This document shows positions 51,566-62,995 of a stretch of DNA of 64,000 nt, in pieces; the first letter of the stretch is position 1, and each line of letters opens with the position of its first letter. Source of the DNA: Leptasterias polaris (Eukaryota > Echinodermata > Asteroidea > Forcipulatida > Asteriidae). A program made the position numbers and the translations under genes. Under the pieces are notes generated by a model. That model worked only from the letters and a program-made list of their open reading frames with translations. It was not told the origin of the DNA and searched no databases. The DNA is taken from assembly GCA_037783415.1 (NCBI GenBank), contig JAZGTN010000212.1:310001-374000 (forward strand), read 5' to 3'.

Positions 51566-52839
51566 CTGTGCGCTAAAATTGTAAATAAGTATAAAGTTAT
51601 CTTGTACATATATGTATTGTAATACTATCAAATAATTTAGGCAATGATTTAAAGAAGGTTACATTTCAGTAGAAGAAAAATATCTGTAACAAAAATATTT
51701 GTCTATGGTATCAAGTCGGCTTATGGAAGATTTTTTTTTATTGATAGTTTAGTCTCAATTTAAATTATGCGTGTAGATACAGGAGCTTATTGCTGGTGCC
51801 GAAGACTAGCTGACTTTTGACCTCTATGTAAGACACCCTGAAGTCAGTGCACAAAGCATTAGGAAAAACCTACCACCTTGTAAACGGAGCCTGTTTCAAA
51901 CAAAATTAGAATGACTCAATACAAAATATGTTATTTTCAAAAACATGGCTTTGACTTATAGCCACATGCTCTGTGAGTGGCTAAAAAAAGGATAGCCAGA
52001 GCCAAAACAATGGTTTCAAAAAGGGCCTATTTTTAAAAAGTTTTAATGAAAAATCACAAAAAGACGGCCACTGTGTAATTTGGTTGTCTGGTTCTAAAGG
52101 CTTTATGCATGAAAAAATCATAGCCTAAATAGTTTTTAGACTTGTGCCTTTTCACTGGGCCAGAACCCAATTGTAGGCGCTGCATTTGTAAGCTCATTAC
52201 ATTTACTACCTGAATACCAGCCGAGTGAAAATGTTCCAATATTTCAGGTGTTACCATAGACTCATAGAGTAAAGGTTTATTTTTTGTAGGTTTTTCTTAG
52301 GTCAGCTTTCAAATTTGTATTCCTATTTTTTGAAACGGTAAACTATATTTGTAAATGATATGAAAAGTACTTGATCCTTTATTTTTAGGGTTTGCAGATT
52401 TAAAAGTGTGATAATATTATTCAAATTGTGGTGAAATAACATAAATTTGTTGTTATTGTTTGTTTATTGTTCTTTTTTTAATTTGATTTGGAAGCCCTTT
52501 TTCGTTTGTACATACTGGACACTTCTTTATGATCATAAGAAAAGTGGTAATATTTCATTAAGGTTTAAAAGAAACAGAGAACTTAAAAATAAATAATATT
52601 TTGGTACAAATGTTGTCAAAAACTGTCAAGTAAAGTATTTTAGAAAGTATTGTTTAAAAGCATTTCCAAATATGTTTTTGTTTATTTTTTGAACATTTTG
52701 TTTTTAAAACAAACTGGTAAAATGTTTGTTTATTTTTCTTGAATTCTAAAGTGTACATCAGGGTATCAAGTTATCATTCAGTATACATCAAAGTGGGGAT
52801 AACTGAAGTATCAGCCCTTGTATTAATTTTGTTGTTATA

Positions 52840-53230
52840 TTGGACCCAGTGTAAGTTGTGTTATATTGGACCCAGTGCAAGTTATATGTTATAATGGACC
52901 CCACAGAACATTTGGAACTCTTGCTATAGCTTGTGTGCTAATTCAGACATTAAATTATTTGTTGTATGGGACCATGAATAAGTTGTGTTATATTGGACCT
53001 CGAAGTTCATATATTCGGACCTCCAGTCTAAGCCTATGTGCAAATTTTGACCTTGCAGTATTTGCTATATTGGACCCATTGAAGTTGTGTTATAATGGGC
53101 CTTGTAATTCATAATTTTGGACCTCCTGTCCTGTGTGCTAATTCAGACCTTGCATTATTTGTTATATTGGACCCAGTGTCCACTGCATTATATTGGACCT
53201 TGTATAATTTAAAATATATTGAACCACACA
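52840..53230. repeat. Degenerate TTATATTGGACC repeat
   Basis: TATATTGGACC or near variants occur about ten times. A longer period of roughly 150-200 bp shows as TGTGCTAATTCAGAC followed by TTATTTGTTGTATGGGACC or its like. No coding meaning. Confidence 0.8.
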
Positions 53231-54999
53231 ATGCTTTATATCAACCCTACATAAATATTGTGTGCTTGAATCATGCTCTGATTACATTTAAACCTAAAAT
53301 TTGTAATAATTTTACTTGACAATTTAAAAAACATTCTTTTAACAATTGAAGCAGCTGTTCCATGGAAAATATCTACCGACAAATTATGAAGTTGTTTACA
53401 TGTTCTTTTAAAGTTATTTAGAAGTTTGCCAAAATTGTATTAAAATGTGGCAGATGGTTTTTCCTTAAAAGTATTAAACTGTTAGAAGTTGAGGGGGGGG
53501 GGGGGGGGTTCCAGCTGGGTTTGAAAACGAACAAATCGTAGAAAAGGTAATAACTTTTGACAGTTTTGGGAGAGGAGAGACTGGGTTTTATTTTTGCGGT
53601 ATTCAAACTATTATAAATATATTGACTGTTTGTTTAAATGTCTACTAAGTGTGCAATAGTATGGGATGAAACGGGATAAAACTGTAGTTAACTGACTTCT
53701 GCTAAAGCAAATTTGTTAAGCGCAGGAAGATATTGTATAGCAGAGAAGGTAACCAGCTAAAATGTATTGTTTTCACCTGGTTCCCTATAAATATGCGCTA
53801 AATTCATAGATAAGGAAACCAGCCAAAACGTTGTTTTTGACTGGTTCCCTGTAAACCTGTACACTATCATAGGAGGTAACCAGCTAAGTGGTTTCCTGTA
53901 TAATGTGCGTTTAGCATTATTATTATTATTATTATTTATTATTATTTATTCGGCCAAATAATATGCAACAATCAAACAGACATACATGAGAGTGAACAGA
54001 TAATTCAATGTACAATAGAATAGGAACGGTATTAGGATGTCTAAATGTACAGACTGAAATTAATGAATGAATTTAAAGATTAAAAAGTCCAAGTAACATT
54101 ATAATAAAGCAGCAATTGAATGTTAAAGGGAACATTAATCGTAAAGGCCAGACAGAAACATCCCAAAACAAACAAATCATTCTAAGATGGCCAGGATTAA
54201 TAAAAGCGAACCTAATCACTATGACTCGAGAGCCTATTAATCCAATCTTAAGAATAAGATGGAACACTTATTGAATAAAAACTAAAAATCTGCAAAAACT
54301 AAAAGGCTAATATACCTATATATATATACCTATATATAATATATGTAAGAATAAACATTACATTGGCAAGTCAATCAGTCTATTTAACATTCAGGCTGAC
54401 AAGAACTCAGTTTACACATTAAACAGACAACACTGTGAAGAAGGAAGATTTGAGTTGGGGGATGGAAAATATTAAGTAAGAAGGTAACCAGCCAAAACTT
54501 ATTGTTTTTGACTGGTTTACTTTAATTTTTTGCTTTTTAACAGCTTTATTAAACATGGCCTGGTTGTAATTACAGTATTATTTTGTCCCTCTAAACTTTT
54601 CCTTGTAAAGTGAGTTCAGGCATTGTCAAATGTCTTTGGTGCGTTTGTTAAGAAGAACGTTGAGTTTATAAGCAACAAAATAACACACAGTAATTAACCC
54701 CTGTAAGATTACGCTCAAAAGAAAGGGCTTGATTTCACCCAAAGAGCTAGATTGATATGAAGTTGTGCATCAATCTTTAATTGCTTAGCAAAGTGTGATG
54801 TCACGATACAAATCATTATGGTGTAACTGCCAACTCATCTTAAGATTATTCTTAGTATTTTGTGAAATCTGTCCCAGGTGTTTTTTGTTTTGTTTAGTTT
54901 TTTCTTCAGTGTACAGAAATCATGCTCTTTGATCTATAGTGCTGATGATACGATTCCCAGAAGCCCATTGAAATAAGTGAAGTTTGAGGCTTTGCATGG

Positions 55000-55225
55000 T
55001 GTGGAAAATAAGAAGCAACTGTAAATAGCAAAATTGCGGGTACAACCATCTGTGAAATCTCTTTTTGGAGGAGTGTTGGCTCTTAAAAGAGCGGGTGTCG
55101 TCTCCTTGTGTTGAGACCACACATCGGTTCACCGGCCACACCGTTGAGACAATTTTCAGAGGCAACACTTATCCTAAAAAATACTTTCTTATACACATGG
55201 TTGTACCCGCAAGTTTACTATTTAT
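55000..55225. mobile_element. MITE with GCGGGTACAACCAT ends and histone-like hairpin
   Basis: ATTGCGGGTACAACCAT at 55033 and ATGGTTGTACCCGCAA at 55198 are inverted. On the minus strand it has GCTCTTTTAAGAGCC (55092-55078) followed by AACACTCCTCCAAAAAGAGA, matching 23975-24010. Confidence 0.75.
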
Positions 55226-55319
55226 AGATAATTACTTCTCATTAACATAACTACTTCTCATTGAACAAATTACAATTTTTACCAAAAGATCATGTCACTA
55301 CACCTCTTAAATTGGATTA

Positions 55320-55512
55320 GAGTTCCAGAACTTTTTGTCGGTAATGGCCAAGGCTGTATCCTGCCTGGGAGACTTTAGAACGCTAGCTGGCAGCAGACTT
55401 ACCAGGTAAATTTCCATTGTTTACGTAGTTCTGAGCATGCGCACGTTACCCAGAACGATGGATTTACCTGGTAAGTCTGCTGCCACCTAGCGTCCAAAAG
55501 TCCCCCATTGGT
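55320..55512. mobile_element. Hairpin MITE
   Basis: Arms 55382-55412 and 55461-55491 (GGCAGCAGACTTACCAGGTA and complement) around a loop with GCATGCGCACG. Outer sequence only weakly inverted. Confidence 0.75.
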
Positions 55513-55964
55513 GGCTACAGCTACGGCTACGTCTTTTGTTAATGACATCCTACTTCATAGCATAACGGCATGGCGATCCAGTGGTAGCCGTCAATTCGGC
55601 CACGGCCAAGCAGTCACCCCTGAACCACAAACAGGCGTTTTAATCGTCGCAATGGTTATCATTATGTATTTGTTTATACTTAATGGGTTTAAGAGAATTA
55701 CAACCCGAAAGAGTTTTTTCTGTTTGGTTTTAAGACTGGACAGAAGGTACAAGTTATCCATACACTTTATATTTTACAGGGCATTGAGGCACTAGGTAAC
55801 TGCAGAGAGACTGTCCGTCTGAGTAGGGAAAAACTTTGGATAAGGCGCATAAAGACCACTCAGCCCCATGGTTTGAATATCCAAGAAGGAAATGACTAAT
55901 AACCTTTTGTTTTTGCCTTCTCCTTTTCCCACACAGTTATCCACTTTATTAGTCTGCCCTTCAT

Positions 55965-56265
55965 TGTATTAACTAATTATTTACCTCTCTTCTAACCTTC
56001 CATTTTGTCCTTTGTGTTCCCAACTTCTTGTGGTCAAGCTATCCCCTTCCCTTCATAACCCCCCCCCCCCTTGTCTTCATATTATCCCTGCTTACCCCCT
56101 GCCTTCTCTGAATGCTTTCTGCTTTTCTCCCTCCACTCTCTCTATTCATGTATTTCCACTTGACTACTCTTGCAACTCTTGTCTGCTTGTATGTGTGTTG
56201 TCATTTAGCCTTCGAGAAAGACTCTGCTAGGGTCGAAACGTCAGGCCACTAACTTATTTTTTACT
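55965..56265 (+). mobile_element. Retroelement end with GGGTCGAAACGTC motif, copy 2
   Basis: TTAGCCTTCGAGAAAGACTC and TGCTAGGGTCGAAACGTCAG as at 30278-30312, with a similar C/T-rich upstream stretch (CTTGTGGT, TTTCCACT(C/T)GACTAC in both). Confidence 0.55.
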
Positions 56266-56492
56266 AGAGATGGTTGAGTTTCAAATTACGTCCAGTTATA
56301 ATGTAAAGCATTATGTGTGAATTTATTCATGGTCGATGTTTTAATTTATTTTGTAATAAATTAATACCGTGTACAGAGAAATGAACCGTTTGTATATTGG
56401 GTGTTGCTTTCATACGGTTAAGTGTTTTCTCCTTTCGAATGAGTGCCATGAAAATTAATATTCTCTAAGTGATGTCGCCCACTCAACATTGT

Positions 56493-56865
56493 AAGGTGTT
56501 ATACAGGATTGGTAGAGCCAATGTTTTGTGTGATCAACCACATGAGATAACAGACCTGTGAACATTTTGGTTTAATACGATGTGTGCAAGTCAGGAGAAA
56601 ATATTCGGTGACAACCAACCATGAACAATTTCAGCATGTAAACATGTTGTCTTTAGCTTTGGTTGTAACAGCCAAAATCAGCTGGTTTTGGGGGTTTTTT
56701 TTTATAAGGTTTCAGCTAGTTTTCAGCTTTCTCGAATATGTCTTCATTTCAGAGGTAAATATTTGACAAAATATTGTTCTGGTATGAACTTCATAATCAG
56801 TATCAGGCTAAAAGTAGTCAATGCTGTTTTTTACCCTCATAAATCCTGTAATACAAGTAATATAA
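56493..56865. mobile_element. 350-bp MITE (TTGGTAGAGC family), copy
   Basis: GTTATACAGGATTGGTAGAG start, GTTGTAACAGCCAAAATCAG centre, GAACTTCATAATCAGTATC end. Confidence 0.65.
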
Positions 56866-57287
56866 AGAAGGTCTAATGAACAAAGATGTATAAATTACTT
56901 CTAGAATAATAATTATATTAATAACCTTGGCAAGTTCCTTATGAAAGTCGCAAAGACTATGCTTTTATTCTCTGTGGAAACTACATTATAGTTCATATTA
57001 AAGGAAAGCCTACCAGAACAGTCGGGTGGGGATTGCCTCGAAAAGGTCTTTATTTGCATGCAAATCGTTTGTATTGTTAAGTATTCCAACACCGTCGCTG
57101 AAAAGAATTCTTTCTTCAAACAACGAGCAGTCGTCAAGTTACGTCATAGGTTTTGTCTAAGGTGGGATCCAGTCTTGCATTCAAAATCCTAGTACGGGTT
57201 TATGCTGCTTCTAGGGCTATCTGTACTCGCCACTTGCAGTCCCTTTGACCGAGTTTGGACATTTCTCTCATTTCTTGTTTTGATAAA

Positions 57288-57461
57288 ATGGATGCCTCCT
57301 CCTCTTCAAACACTTATGAAACTGACGATGAGGAGTGTAGTCCTACTGGCCATGACCGACAGGAAACCGAAGACCACGCAGCATCCACGGCCGAGAGTCT
57401 GGTGCCAACCACTGCTGAGGAAAATGAAGGACCGCACTGTTGTGATGATGAAGAATACAAG
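57288..57461 (+). CDS. Exon 1 of the unnamed coiled-coil gene
   Basis: 58 codons ending DDEEYK before donor gtagaa. Unspliced, the frame stops after four more codons, which supports use of the splice site. Confidence 0.55.
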
Positions 57462-58271
57462 GTAGAATTGTGTTGAACTGAACATGGAGGTAGAAACTTG
57501 CCGTATCCGACCTTCATTTCCCTATAACTATTTCTTACCTTATTTTGTCTGAAAGTCAACAACAAAAGGCAGTGTATACTTTCGGCATTTTGTCAAATAC
57601 CAGCATCCTCACTTGGTTTATTTCAACATGCGTAAAATAACAAGCCTGTGAAAAATTTTGCTCAATCGGTCATTGAAGTTGGAAGAAAATAATTAGAGAT
57701 AAAAAAAAGATTAAAAAATACCCTTATTGCATAGAATTGTTGGAGTAATGACCCAAAGTATACCATTTACTACAAATACTGGAGAGGTTTTTTTCAAAAG
57801 GGAAATAAAGTACGGGAGGTCAGATACGGTAATTTTACCCCACACGGTCCCAGTGATTTTTTTTTAAACGGACTCCTTGAGGGTAGGCCTACATTGTTTT
57901 GTTACTTGCTTTTGGTGTGCTTTTTTGTGTGTTTCCATGTACTGTTTTCGTTTTATTGTGAAGAAGTGACAATACAAATAATCATCTCCGTGTCACCCTT
58001 CTAGTGACGTGTTGTTTTTGTCTGCTTAAAATAGCGCAAACTTGATGATCTAAAGGTGAAAGAGAAGGAGACAAGCACCAGACTTGAGACGGTGGAGCGC
58101 AGACTGACTCAAACAGAGGCCAAAATGCACAGCTGTGACGATATGCTAGTTCTGATTGGTCTACTGGTGGACCGACTTGAACAATTTATTCCCGCGGTGG
58201 AGTCATTGCCAGACGGTGAAGACGCACTCAAAGGCCAGACTGATTTTACAACTGTACCAAGAGCCAATTAA
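57288..58271 (+). CDS. Unnamed 136-residue acidic/coiled-coil protein (2 exons)
   Basis: I do not recognise this gene. ATG at 57288 has a strong Kozak context (A at -3, G at +4), and an in-frame stop lies upstream at 57246. Exon 1 encodes an acidic, Ser/Thr/Glu-rich, probably disordered N-terminus (MDASSSSNTYETDDEECS). Exon 2 is amphipathic and charged (KLDDLKVKEKETSTRLETVE), then DMLVLIGLLVDRLEQFIPAV, consistent with a coiled coil followed by a short amphipathic helix. There is no signal peptide or convincing membrane segment. Splicing 57461 to 58035 (gtagaa / atag) joins phase 0 to phase 0. It lies tail-to-tail with SNF8. It could instead be part of a longer gene with an unseen 5' exon. Confidence 0.55.
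57575..57770. mobile_element. GGTAATTAC-family MITE fragment in the coiled-coil gene intron
   Basis: GGCAGTGTATACTTTCGGCA at the left and GTAATGACCCAAAGTATACC at the right; shortened to about 200 bp. Confidence 0.65.
58035..58271 (+). CDS. Exon 2 of the unnamed coiled-coil gene
   Basis: Starts after a T-rich acceptor ending in atag; 78 codons and stop TAA at 58269-58271. It is Lys/Glu/Leu-rich with heptad-like spacing of hydrophobics in LETVERRLTQTEAKMHSCDD. A diverged MITE begins about 40 bases after the stop. Confidence 0.55.
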   Translation, partial: RKLDDLKVKEKETSTRLETVERRLTQTEAKMHSCDDMLVLIGLLVDRLEQFIPAVESLPDGEDALKGQTDFTTVPRAN

Positions 58272-58967
58272 CCTAACCGGACTTGTTTTTATAAATGGAA
58301 AACACAACTGTGAAGCCTTTAATGACGTCATTCTGTACATTAAAAGTTCTTGCATTGGCCGCCAAACATTGATGTCAAACAATGGAAACGTGCTAGAGTG
58401 TACGCGCTGCACGCGACTCTCAGCCAAGCAGCTCTTCGTTGACCCCAGCGAGGAGACTGTTCATATGCAAGGGGTTTTTAGGCTCACTTTCTTTTGTTTC
58501 TTCTTCCTTCTGAGTGCAGCCTTCAATGATTGAAGATAGTCAACCTCTAGAGGTGATAGGCCTATAAACATCTTCATTTGGCAATTAAAATGTTTGTAAC
58601 CAAACGATCAGGCTGCAAGGGCAATTAGTCCTGTCCCATTTTGAGACAATCTAAAAGTTAGCGTAGGCATAACCCGACATTTTTATTTGAGGGTAAAGTG
58701 GGGGCAAAGACATAATTTGTTTATTATGTGCGTGTTTATTTATTTATTTTTGAGGTACTATTTAATGTATTGAACCATCAATTTGTGCATTCTTTCTTTT
58801 TTTGATTGGCGACGCTGTTTTTTGTACTATTAGTCACTGGTAGTCTATCATCCAGATGTTTGTGTGATACAGATATCTTTTCTCCAGTAAGTTGTTTTGA
58901 AGGTTCCATTTTTTTCTTCTACCACACCATCCAAGAGATATAAACAATATTTTTCTGTGCACTTCCC

Positions 58968-58973
58968 AATAAA
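58968..58973 (+). terminator. Candidate polyadenylation signal of the coiled-coil gene
   Basis: AATAAA about 700 bases after the stop. A weaker ATTAAA lies at 58584. The choice is not decided by sequence alone. Confidence 0.25.
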
Positions 58974-60038
58974 TTTTACATGCCCATCTATTGTCTTGGA
59001 TTATTTGAGACCTTACTTGCACAGCTGACGACTCAAAATATACATTAGCATAAAAACTTACTCTGTAACGAGCAACGGAGAGCTGTTGATAGTATAAAAC
59101 ATTGTGAGAAACGACTCCCTCTGAAGTAACATAGTTTTTGAGAAAGGTAATTTCTCACTATAATATTTGAATCTGAAAAAGACTTCAGGCCAGGAGCCAT
59201 TTTCAGGCATCTGAAAGCACACCAATTTGTGCAACAAGGGTGTTTTTTCTTTCAACTATTGATCCCAAATTTTCACATGCATGTTATGCATATGTTGGGA
59301 TACACCAAGTGTCCAGTGCCTTTAAGGGTTAGAAATGTCGAACAGGTCCTGATAAATATCTGAAATTTCTCACCTGTAAGGTACAAACCATTAAATTAAA
59401 CACAATCAAACTTAGCTCAGGTTTTGAAGATCAATTTATTGCCTATTATTTACACGACTTATGTACAAAGTTAGAAATGTTGAATGCCACATACTTGTGT
59501 GACTCAAAGGCAGTAACTTCCCAATGATTTGTCTGTTCTTCTAGTACATTAAAGTAGGTTGCAACATCTATTCTGCTAGTGCATAACATTGGTAAGACTA
59601 AAAAAGACAGATTTGCACACAACTTACATGATTTTAAGATGGTCATGGTTGGAAACTCCCTCAACAAAATTTCCTTGTGACTCCAAATTACTGATTGAGC
59701 TTAAACTTTCACAGGTTTGTTATTTCATGTATATGTGGATACTGGTCCTAGTTAGGAAGCAAAATTAACCTCTTTGTAAATACTTGTTAGGTATCACACC
59801 TCTTGTTTATTTTTGTTGTGCATATTATTTGGATATCTCTGTTACAAAAATTAGAGAGAAATTGAGAAATTCACTCACAACGTAAAAGTAGGTATAAATG
59901 CCACATAATGCACAGCTTACAACCAGTTGTCTTGGGTGATTGTTGTAATTAAATAACCAATGTTCAACTTTCCAAAAGGAAAATGCTATGACAAACAAAT
60001 TTAAGTTATTTACCATAATTATTTAACATTGAATATTT

Positions 60039-60044
60039 TTTATT
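60039..60044 (-). terminator. Candidate SNF8 polyadenylation signal
   Basis: AATAAA on the minus strand about 53 bases after the SNF8 stop, in an AT-rich stretch. This would give a very short 3' UTR. A later minus-strand AATAAA lies near 59431. Confidence 0.35.
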
Positions 60045-60096
60045 TATATATTTGAAGTTGCAAAAATTCCAGTCAACTTGTAGCAATTTGGTTATA

Positions 60097-60192
60097 TCAT
60101 ATTGTATCTGGGAAGAGGCCCGGAAACCAGTATAATCTCTCCTCATCACCTTGGTCATCAACCCAAACCAGTCCTTCCTGCACCAGGCGATC
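60097..60192 (-). CDS. SNF8: SNF8 terminal exon
   Basis: Acceptor CTGACAG, then DRLVQEGLVWVDDQGDEERL and YWFPGLFPDTI with stop TGA at plus 60097-60099. It lacks the 15-20 residue tail of vertebrate SNF8 after the WFP/WLP motif. An AATAAA on the minus strand lies at 60044-60039. Confidence 0.9.
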   Translation of the reverse strand, partial: DRLVQEGLVWVDDQGDEERLYWFPGLFPDTI

Positions 60193-62995
60193 CTGTCAGG
60201 CAAAAACAAACCAAATTTTTTTTTAGATACACATCTCAAAGAGGGGTGCCAAAGATCGAACTAAGTTTTGTGTACTGTTTTACTAATAGATAGAGTCGTC
60301 ATGAAAGTGGGGGAAAAGTTAAAAGACTGAAACCTGACAATAAAATTGTGTGAAATTTAAAACATGATGCCATAAGACAACAAACGGGTCTGTACATTCT
60401 ATAGAAGAATTTGTGCACCTAATATAAGCTCAAATTTGATGTCGCTTTGTTTGGATATCATCAGAATTCAGAAATAAACTGTACAGACCATAACATTTGA
60501 AATGTGAATTCACCGAACATTCTTGGTTTTGGACAAAAATTGCACCTGAAAGGTATCAACCACAGTTGCATTTTTAAACCATTGTAACATGAGGTAAGAG
60601 AGTTTTGCACTCTTTCATAAGGACATCACAAAACTCAATTTCACCTTGGAGCCACTCTTTAAAATGATGTGGTTTTTCAGTCCTTGCCTTGACATCTATT
60701 AGGAGGATGTGAGGTGCAGATAGAGTTAAAGGCAATGTTAGAAGAGTGCGGTTGTTTTAATCCTATATAAATGTTGATATACAAATTAAAACTAACCTGT
60801 GAAAATTTCATTTCCAAAGGTGGTCGCGTTTAATCCCCAATAGGAATACACAAGCTGAGAAGCGTTTCTGACATTCACATTTGGGGCATAAAAACTGATG
60901 TATTTTTTACATCACCACAAAACTTTGAAGTGAAATGTTTCTCAAAATGCTTTATATGCTGCTGTAGGATTATATAACCAATAGGTTTTTATTGCCATTA
61001 ATTTTAAGAGTGATTACCAAACGTATACAGACCCTATAAAGGTATGACTCACCATTACAAGGTTTGCTCTGTCTGCGTCCCATTTCAACTGCTGCTTTAA
61101 CTTTGTAAATGAGGTATAACCAGAACCCTGAATGGGTGAAAAGGTAATAAAATATTGATTTTCAGTTTAGACATTATTAATCCATACTTTAAAACTGTAT
61201 CAATTACTGTAACTGAGCTTTCCAAAACTTTAAGATTTGGTTTTTGTCAGTATAATGCTGATTTGTAGGCAAAAATTATAAAGCAAGATACAATAAAAGT
61301 CACATGCGAAAGTTTCAGCTGATTATAGTGTCCACTTTCTGAGAAAACAGCCAAAAAACTGTCGAACCCACCCGCATTTAATAATAAGTGGCTTCTTATA
61401 TAGCGCTCATATCCGTCACTCAGTGACGCTCAAGGCGCTTCAACAGTCAGTATTTTTCCTGCACGGTATATATGTGTAGCTACTTTTTGAAGTTTGAGAC
61501 CTATTCCTTTACATAGCACCATGTAATGGTTTACAAGGCGCTGTGGCACAAAATGCTGCCGATCAGTGCATTGGGTTCTTTTACGTGCATCACACAACGC
61601 ACGGGACCAACAGCTTTACGTCCATTCCGAAGGACGAAGCAATAATGGTTAAGTGTCTTGCTAAGAAACAGAAACACCAGAGCTTGAGTTTGGTGCTCTT
61701 ATCCGCTCGGCCACGACACGCCAGCGAGTACAAACCGCATCTCTGGATGCAGCATTCGCTAACGGACACCAACATGACTCGTTTCCAAGATTCAAATATG
61801 TTTGTGTGAAGAGAATCCTTTCTCAAAATAGTTTCATACTATCAATAGCTGCAGTGCTTCTCACTAAGTAAGTTTCCTTGGTCATTAATTGTTGGAGTTA
61901 TTACTTAAGTATGACCCAACCTAAACCAAAACCATATCAAAATATAACTCCATGCTTTGTTTGATCGTGGTGGACTGAGACTGCACAAGCAAACTCGGCC
62001 CAATTTCATGGCTCTGCTTACCGCCAATTTCTGCGCTTGCGATCACCATTCTCTGCTTACTGAGCAAGCGCCTAATTTCTGTGCTAGCTGTGTAAGCGTA
62101 GAATGCCTAGTAACGTGGACTACGCAAGCGCACAAGCAAAAATTCCATGCTTGACGTAAGCGCGGAATTCCCTGCTTCCGGTAAGCAGAGCCATGAAATC
62201 AGGCTCTGATCATGCTTACCATTAGGACTGATACTTCGATCTTTTAGGGGCAAGGTAATTTTCCTTAATAATACTCTGAGGGAAATTTTACATGTCTACA
62301 TCTGAAGGAGCACCAAGGCAATGATGAGAAAATAGCCTCAATTGCCTGCATGTACCACTACAAATATAATCTAACAGTTTGGGTGCCGAGCCACCACATG
62401 GTGTTGCAAACCAGTAGCGAATCTGTCAAGTCAAGATAAATAATCAGAAATTATTCAAATTTAAACATGTGTAATGTATTTAAATAGGTTATTTACCTCT
62501 GCAAGACTCAAAACATTTGTGTGATCCATGTTGAGCTCTGCGGGTACCGACTGAACAAGATACCGGCCATCTTGTAGTCTGTGTAGAGCGAAACCGTTAC
62601 CTAGGATACGTAACTTCTTAATGGCTCTCATCATATCATCTCTGGTGATTGTAAATGACAAAAGATTAGTTGCAACTTAATTTTATTTTGTTTCAATAAA
62701 AATTACATTCAGAAATCATTAGTCATCACACAAGCGTGAGTGGAAAATGGGAAAATATAGCACTTCTGTGTCCCCTATCCATTGATGATCCTAACCCCCC
62801 TACCTACTTACAGACTGACATCTTGGGCCTGTTTTGTCCTTCCTCTTGTAGCTCTCACTTTACTAAGGAGTTCTTCCAAGCTTAGCAATCCTCCGTTCCG
62901 ATGTTGCGTTGCTAGACACACCTCAATAATCTGAACTCCCAATTCGTAGTAGAAATCGCCTACTCCAAGCATTTCTGACCAAAAACCTTTCCCAG
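60097..62995 (-). CDS. SNF8: SNF8/VPS22, ESCRT-II subunit (C-terminal 165 residues, 4 exons)
   Basis: The protein is the EAP30/VPS22 core subunit of ESCRT-II, which acts at endosomes in sorting ubiquitinated cargo into multivesicular bodies. Seen in order: GKGFWSEMLGVGDFYYELGV, QIIEVCLATQHRNGGLLSLE, AIKKLRILGNGF, YLVQSVPAELNMDHTNVLSL and the last winged-helix segment LKWDADRANLVMDRLVQEGL, then LYWFPGLF. These align along the second half of the animal protein (about 258 residues in human). All four exons have GT-AG borders and matching phases (2, then 1 base completing Leu, then 0, 0). The first 85 or so residues are missing because their exons lie above position 64000. The C-terminus stops five residues after the WFPGLF motif, shorter than in vertebrates. 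Confidence 0.95.
60725..61045. mobile_element. GGTAATTAC-family MITE in SNF8 intron
   Basis: TTAAAGGCAATGTTAGAAGA at the left and GATTACCAAACGTATACAGA at the right, ending 8 bases before the donor side of an SNF8 exon. Confidence 0.72.
61053..61127 (-). CDS. SNF8: SNF8 exon with LKWDADRANLVM
   Basis: 25 codons: acceptor TTCAG, donor GTGAGT, phase 0 at both ends. It reads GSGYTSFTKLKQQLKWDADR and ANLVM, matching the winged-helix segment that is SLKWETERARQVL in vertebrates. Confidence 0.9.
61225..61920 (+). mobile_element. 430-bp dispersed element split by a SINE
   Basis: Left part 61235-61380, right part from 61724 (GCGAGTACAAACCGCATC). The uninterrupted order is seen at 50640-51050. The insert is the SINE at 61381-61723. 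Confidence 0.78.
61381..61723 (-). mobile_element. tRNA-Leu-like SINE, copy
   Basis: ATAATAAGTGGCTTCTTATA tail and CTCGGCCACGACACGCCA head complement; part of the tRNA head is deleted around 61663. Confidence 0.85.
61996..62206. mobile_element. GGCTCTGCTTAC MITE in SNF8 intron
   Basis: CGGCCCAATTTCATGGCTCT / AAGCAGAGCCATGAAATCAG inverted ends. Its left 40 bp (62009-62050) is the closest single-copy relative of the 39645 array unit. A related short block follows at 62245-62360. Confidence 0.82.
62497..62641 (-). CDS. SNF8: SNF8 exon with VQSVPAELNMDH
   Basis: Acceptor ACCAG, donor GTAAAT. The first base completes Leu, giving DVSLDDMMRAIKKLRILG, then SVPAELNMDHTNVLSLAE, the most conserved stretch of the family. 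Confidence 0.95.
62812..62995 (-). CDS. SNF8: SNF8 exon with FWSEMLGVGDFYYELG
   Basis: On the minus strand the acceptor ends AAAAG before 62995 and the donor is GTAAGT after 62812. It encodes GKGFWSEMLGVGDFYYELGV through QAQDVS. The two leading bases complete a codon from an exon outside the window. Confidence 0.95.

Larger units (their letters stand above)
49487..57287. other. 3' flank of the cyclase and intergenic region: map
   Basis: Repeats are listed separately. 51060-52840 is AT-rich with no repeat recognised and probably holds the true 3' UTR end. 53300-53900 shows a G run at 53490. 53935-54700 is AT-rich with (ATT)n and (TATA)n. 55520-55960 and 56270-56490 show nothing recognised. 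Confidence 0.5.
58272..60096. other. Convergent intergenic region
   Basis: 58310-58560 resembles a diverged 169-bp CRE-type MITE (AATGACGTCATT, AAACAATGGAAACG, CCTCTAGAGGTGA). 59030-59325 is a GGTAATTAC-family MITE copy (GTGTCCAGTGCCTTTAA end). 58570-59030 and 59340-60038 show no gene; the latter has a few CTTTCACAGGTTTGTTATTT blocks typical of these MITEs. Confidence 0.5.

Noticed and set aside
57139..57146. TTACGTCA as a CRE-type promoter site of the coiled-coil gene
   Set aside because: A single imperfect site with no other promoter evidence; could be chance.
58156..58533. 125-residue frame overlapping exon 2 of the coiled-coil gene
   Set aside because: Out of frame with the spliced product and runs into MITE-like sequence.
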